This document shows positions 4,211 through 6,881 of a DNA stretch of 6,881 bases, piece after piece. The stretch is from the NCBI GenBank assembly GCA_031283865.1, contig JAITAX010000024.1, positions 1 through 6,881 on the forward strand, in the 5' to 3' direction. The position numbers were made by a program, and so were the translations under genes. Position 1 is the stretch's first letter. The number at the start of each line of letters is the position of its first letter. The notes beneath the pieces were generated by a model that had not been told where the DNA came from, did no database searches, and was given only the letters and a program-made list of their open reading frames with translations. This DNA comes from Eubacteriales Family XIII. Incertae Sedis bacterium (GTDB lineage: Bacteria > Bacillota > Clostridia > Peptostreptococcales > Anaerovoracaceae).

Positions 4211-6517
4211 ATGCCCACAAACCGGCTTTTTCCCAAGGCGTTAAAGGATGCGCCTTTCTCCGGTCACGCGGAGTACGCGGCCTATCTCTTCGCCTGCGTG
4301 GACGCGCGCATAGACGCGTACATATCGAGCATGAAGCCGCTCTTTATGAGCGGGGAGGGCGGTTACAAGAACGTGCTTTACCCGGATATCGAAACGGCGC
4401 ACGATCTCTGCAAGAAACAGCTTTCCGACTTTGCGGAGGGCGCGTCGCACGAATCGGGCGGCGGCGAACGCGCGGCGGATCCTGCGGCGGCGGACATGCC
4501 GAGCGAGCTGAGCGAGCTGTTTGCCGATTTTTCCGTCGCAGACCTCACGGACGCGCGACCGTCCGCATTCGACGCGAGCGCCGGCGAACTTCTGGCCTAT
4601 GTGGAAAGCCGCGCGCGCGCCACGGACCTCGCGCGCGTCCCGCTGCCGATTTACTCGCTCAGCCGAAAGCTCGAACTTGCGCCTTTCTCCCTGTTCTGCT
4701 TCGCCGGCGCGCTGCTCGCCTCGACGCAGACGAACTACGCCGTCATCTTCCAGATCGTCAACCAAAACGCGGCCCTGACCGCGCCGAGCTTCGAATCCGC
4801 CGCCCGCGTTTACCACGGCGCCGCTTTCAGCATCACGGCGGCCTCGGAAGACATGTCCCGCGCGCTGGAACAGCTCACGCCCGTGCTGGAGATGAATATT
4901 AACAGGAATATGCCGTTTTCCACGATTTTGTCACCGGACAAGCGCATGATAGACTTCCTCTTCGGCAGCGAGCCGCTGCGCGTGGACGAAAGGTTCAGCC
5001 GCTTCTTCACGACGCTGACGAGCGATGAGGATTTGACGCCGTTGCTCGCCAACGAGGGCGAGCTGGACGCGCTGCGCATCGCCTACGCCGACGGCACGCG
5101 CGTCTTTTCCCTGTTCGGGGACGAGGGGAGCGGCCGGCGTTTCACGATAAAGCATTTCTGCGCCGCGCAGGGGATCAACTGCATCGCCGCGGATTGCGGC
5201 AAGCTCTTCGTTTACGATTTTAACTTCGTCGAAAAGGCCCTGTGGGCGCTGGCCCGCGAATGTACGCTTACGGGCGCCTGCTGCTGTCTCACAAACCTCG
5301 GCTACAGGGAGGAGGAAAAGGAAAAGTTTTTCGGCTATATGGACCTCGCTTTCGGCGTGCTGACGCGGCGCGAGATCACGGTGTTCACTTCCGGCACGGA
5401 TAAGCTGCCGCTGAAAGAGATCACGCGGCTCGACTACGCGCAATTCGAGCTGCAAACGCCCTCGGGGCGGGAACGCGAGGCGCTGTGGCGGCGCTACGCC
5501 GAACCCTACGCGTTCGAAGAGGACGTGGACATGATCGAGATGGCGGCGAAATTCCTGTTTACGCCCGGCAAGATCAAGAACGCGCTGAAGACGGGGCGCT
5601 CCCTGTCCGCGATGAAGAAGCTCGACAAGACGTCGCGCGCCTGTCTCTTCGAAGCCTGTTACAACCAGATGAGCCACGAGCTGACGCAGAAAGCGACGAA
5701 GATCAAGGCCACTTACACGTGGGACGATATCGTCATGTCGAGGGATCAGCGCCAATCGCTCGAATACGCCTGCGACCAGATACGCTACCGCAAGCAGGTC
5801 TACGAGGAATGGGATTACAACCGCAAGTATCCCTACGGGCGCGGTCTGTCCGTGCTGCTGTTCGGCGCGCCCGGCACGGGCAAGTCCATGTGCGCGCAGG
5901 TGCTGGCAAACGCGCTGAATCTGGAATTGTACCGCGTGGATCTCTCAAAGGTCGTGGACAAATACGTCGGCGAAACGGAAAAGAGCATCTCCATGATCTT
6001 CCGCGAGGCGAAGAAGTGCAACGTCGTGCTGTTTTTCGACGAGTGCGACACGCTGTTCGCGAAGCGCGCCGACGACGGCGGCGCCAATCAATCGTCGAAC
6101 AACAACAAGACGGCCCTGCTGTTGCAGGAGGTGGAGGCTTACGACGGCGTTTCCGTCCTTGCGACCAATTACAAGCACAACATCGACCCGGCTTTTTTCC
6201 GCCGCATGAAGTTCATCGTCGAGTTTCAGTTTCCGGACCCGGAGACGCGCTATATCCTCTGGACGACGACCATACCGAAGAATACGCCGCTGGCCGACGA
6301 CGTGGATATACGCTTCCTCGCCGACCGGTTTGAGTTCGTCGGCGGCAATATCAAGAACTGCATCTTGAACGCCGCATTTTTGGCTGCGGGGGATGCGGAG
6401 GCGGGCGGAATGGTGCACATGCGCCACTACCTGCTCGCCATACGCTACGAGTTCGTAAAGACGGGCAAGGTGTTCACGCGTTCGGATTTCGAGCCGTATG
6501 CAAACCAGATACTGTAG
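4211..6517 (+). CDS. Two-domain AAA ATPase with a degenerate D1 and an active D2
   Basis: The product has 768 cytosolic residues. Residues 1 to about 240 are an N-terminal region with no motif I recognise, containing a low-complexity Gly/Ala/Glu stretch (76-95). Residues about 280-430 look like a dead AAA module: its P-loop is GDEGSGRR (303-310), with Arg309 where the ATP-binding Lys should be, and the second strand (ACCCLTNLG, 356-364) lacks Walker B acids. Residues about 500-725 are an intact AAA core (PF00004): Walker A GAPGTGKS (552-559), pore-loop KYVGE (584-588) with aromatic Tyr585, Walker B VVLFFDECD (605-613), sensor-1 Asn653 (ATN), arginine fingers Arg664/Arg665, and a sensor-2 region GGNIKN (711-716). 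Such pairs typically form hexamers that unfold or remodel proteins. The layout recalls AAA proteins of extracellular contractile injection loci, but no injection genes are in view, so that link is only a possibility. Two stacked Shine-Dalgarno sites (AAGGAGG 4190-4196; GGAGG 4199-4203) precede ATG 4211, the second at 7 nt. No T-run terminator follows. Confidence 0.92.
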   Translation: MPTNRLFPKALKDAPFSGHAEYAAYLFACVDARIDAYISSMKPLFMSGEGGYKNVLYPDIETAHDLCKKQLSDFAEGASHESGGGERAADPAAADMPSELSELFADFSVADLTDARPSAFDASAGELLAYVESRARATDLARVPLPIYSLSRKLELAPFSLFCFAGALLASTQTNYAVIFQIVNQNAALTAPSFESAARVYHGAAFSITAASEDMSRALEQLTPVLEMNINRNMPFSTILSPDKRMIDFLFGSEPLRVDERFSRFFTTLTSDEDLTPLLANEGELDALRIAYADGTRVFSLFGDEGSGRRFTIKHFCAAQGINCIAADCGKLFVYDFNFVEKALWALARECTLTGACCCLTNLGYREEEKEKFFGYMDLAFGVLTRREITVFTSGTDKLPLKEITRLDYAQFELQTPSGREREALWRRYAEPYAFEEDVDMIEMAAKFLFTPGKIKNALKTGRSLSAMKKLDKTSRACLFEACYNQMSHELTQKATKIKATYTWDDIVMSRDQRQSLEYACDQIRYRKQVYEEWDYNRKYPYGRGLSVLLFGAPGTGKSMCAQVLANALNLELYRVDLSKVVDKYVGETEKSISMIFREAKKCNVVLFFDECDTLFAKRADDGGANQSSNNNKTALLLQEVEAYDGVSVLATNYKHNIDPAFFRRMKFIVEFQFPDPETRYILWTTTIPKNTPLADDVDIRFLADRFEFVGGNIKNCILNAAFLAAGDAEAGGMVHMRHYLLAIRYEFVKTGKVFTRSDFEPYANQIL

Positions 6518-6530
6518 CCGGCGCGGCGGA

Positions 6531-6624
6531 CGCAAAGGGCGCGGCCCTTGGATACCGCAATGACGCTCCGCGGAATACCAAGCCCCCGGCCCCGAAATAA
6601 GCAATTTCTGCAAGGGGTCTGAAC
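6531..6624. repeat. Palindromic element, copy B (right half only)
   Basis: These 94 bp align without gaps to 3946-4039 of copy A, with 89 of 94 positions identical and in the same orientation. It starts 13 bp after the AAA stop codon. The left half, including the left inverted-repeat arm, is absent, so this copy is truncated or a shorter subtype. The 12-mer GCGCGGCGGACG flanks it on both sides (6521-6532 and 6638-6649). It occupies most of the 154-bp gap between the convergent AAA gene and the partial right-hand gene, so both transcripts probably read into it. Confidence 0.82.
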
Positions 6625-6671
6625 AGTAATGTAACCTGCGCGGCGGACGGCGCGGGAAACAAATCCCCGGC

Positions 6672-6881
6672 CTATTCCGTTTCCGTGTGAAACAGCGTTC
6701 CGCGTTCAAACGCGGAGGGGCGGGCGTTGAGTCCGCCGAAACGCTTTTTTGCTTCTTCGTCGAACAGGCCGGCCGAGAGGTTGAGCGGCGGCGCGGGTTT
6801 CATGGGGATCGTCAGTTCCATGTCTTCCGGCCCGTCGTCAGGCGGCAGCGACGCGGGCGCCGGCTTCTTGGGAACGTTGCG
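6672..6881 (-). CDS. C-terminal part of an unrecognised protein (partial)
   Basis: An uninterrupted minus-strand frame runs from the right window edge to a TAG at 6674-6672 and covers 69 residues. The start lies outside the window. The visible part opens with a Lys/Pro/Ala-rich, probably disordered stretch (VPKKPAPASLPPDDGPEDM). Next come ELTIPMKPAPPLNLSAG and a charged ending: LFDEEAKKRFGGLNARPSAF, then ERGTLFHTETE. Codon choice (GAA, GAC, CTG, GCG, CCG) resembles the neighbours, and no internal stop occurs, supporting a real gene. I do not recognise the family. The proline-rich linker and acidic end suggest a cytosolic or membrane-tethered multidomain protein tail, but no function is assigned. 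It converges on the AAA gene across the copy B repeat. Confidence 0.62.
   Translation of the reverse strand, partial: RNVPKKPAPASLPPDDGPEDMELTIPMKPAPPLNLSAGLFDEEAKKRFGGLNARPSAFERGTLFHTETE

Noticed and set aside
4931..5755. Long minus-strand frames inside the AAA gene (also 5945-6709), plus a plus-strand alternative at 5485-6333.
   Set aside because: They overlap the AAA coding sequence with its intact motifs and have the Arg-rich composition of GC-rich shadow frames.
6699..6716. An 8-bp inverted repeat TCCGCGTT/AACGCGGA as a terminator for the AAA gene.
   Set aside because: It has no T-run, a 2-nt loop and lies inside the partial minus-strand gene, so it is more likely a coincidence of codon use.

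Overview
The window looks like chromosomal DNA from a GC-rich member of the Clostridia. The strongest lineage marker is a complete 50-residue SCIFF ranthipeptide precursor (scfA), a family that is almost universal in Clostridia and rare elsewhere. Two proteins with C-terminal S-layer homology (SLH) modules and Gram-positive style Shine-Dalgarno sites fit this. The GC-richness was judged by eye and not computed. No rRNA, tRNA or CRISPR array was seen, and no transposase gene.

Layout from left to right. (1) 2-157 (+): the last 51 residues of an SLH-domain protein, followed by a strong intrinsic terminator (174-210). (2) 240-511 (+): a consensus sigma-A promoter, a leader with an 8-bp hairpin, and scfA. 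The SCIFF radical SAM maturase that usually lies next door is absent. (3) 533-3756 (-): a two-gene unit converging on scfA. The promoter-proximal gene encodes an exported TolC/OEP-family helical protein. The second gene encodes an exported GHL10 (YngK/DigH-like) glycoside-hydrolase-like protein with three C-terminal SLH motifs. (4) 3757-4210: a 454-bp divergent intergenic region with one near-consensus promoter at each edge. Between them lies a 193-bp palindromic, MITE-like element (copy A). (5) 4211-6517 (+): a 768-residue two-domain AAA protein with a degenerate first P-loop and an intact second ATPase. (6) 6518-6671: a second, half-length copy of the element (copy B) directly after the AAA stop codon. 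(7) 6672-6881 (-): the C-terminal 69 residues of an unrecognised protein running off the window edge.

Functionally, the minus-strand unit and the left-hand SLH protein belong to the cell envelope: an S-layer or cell-wall-anchored glycan-active enzyme paired with a TolC-like helical export or envelope component. scfA is an independent RiPP precursor on its own promoter. The AAA protein has its own very strong promoter and sits between two about 95% identical direct repeats, so it may be a separable cassette. The most unusual points are a TolC-family protein that seems to lack the outer-membrane beta-barrel strands, the orphan SCIFF gene, and the previously unnamed (as far as I can tell) palindromic repeat present twice within 2.7 kb.
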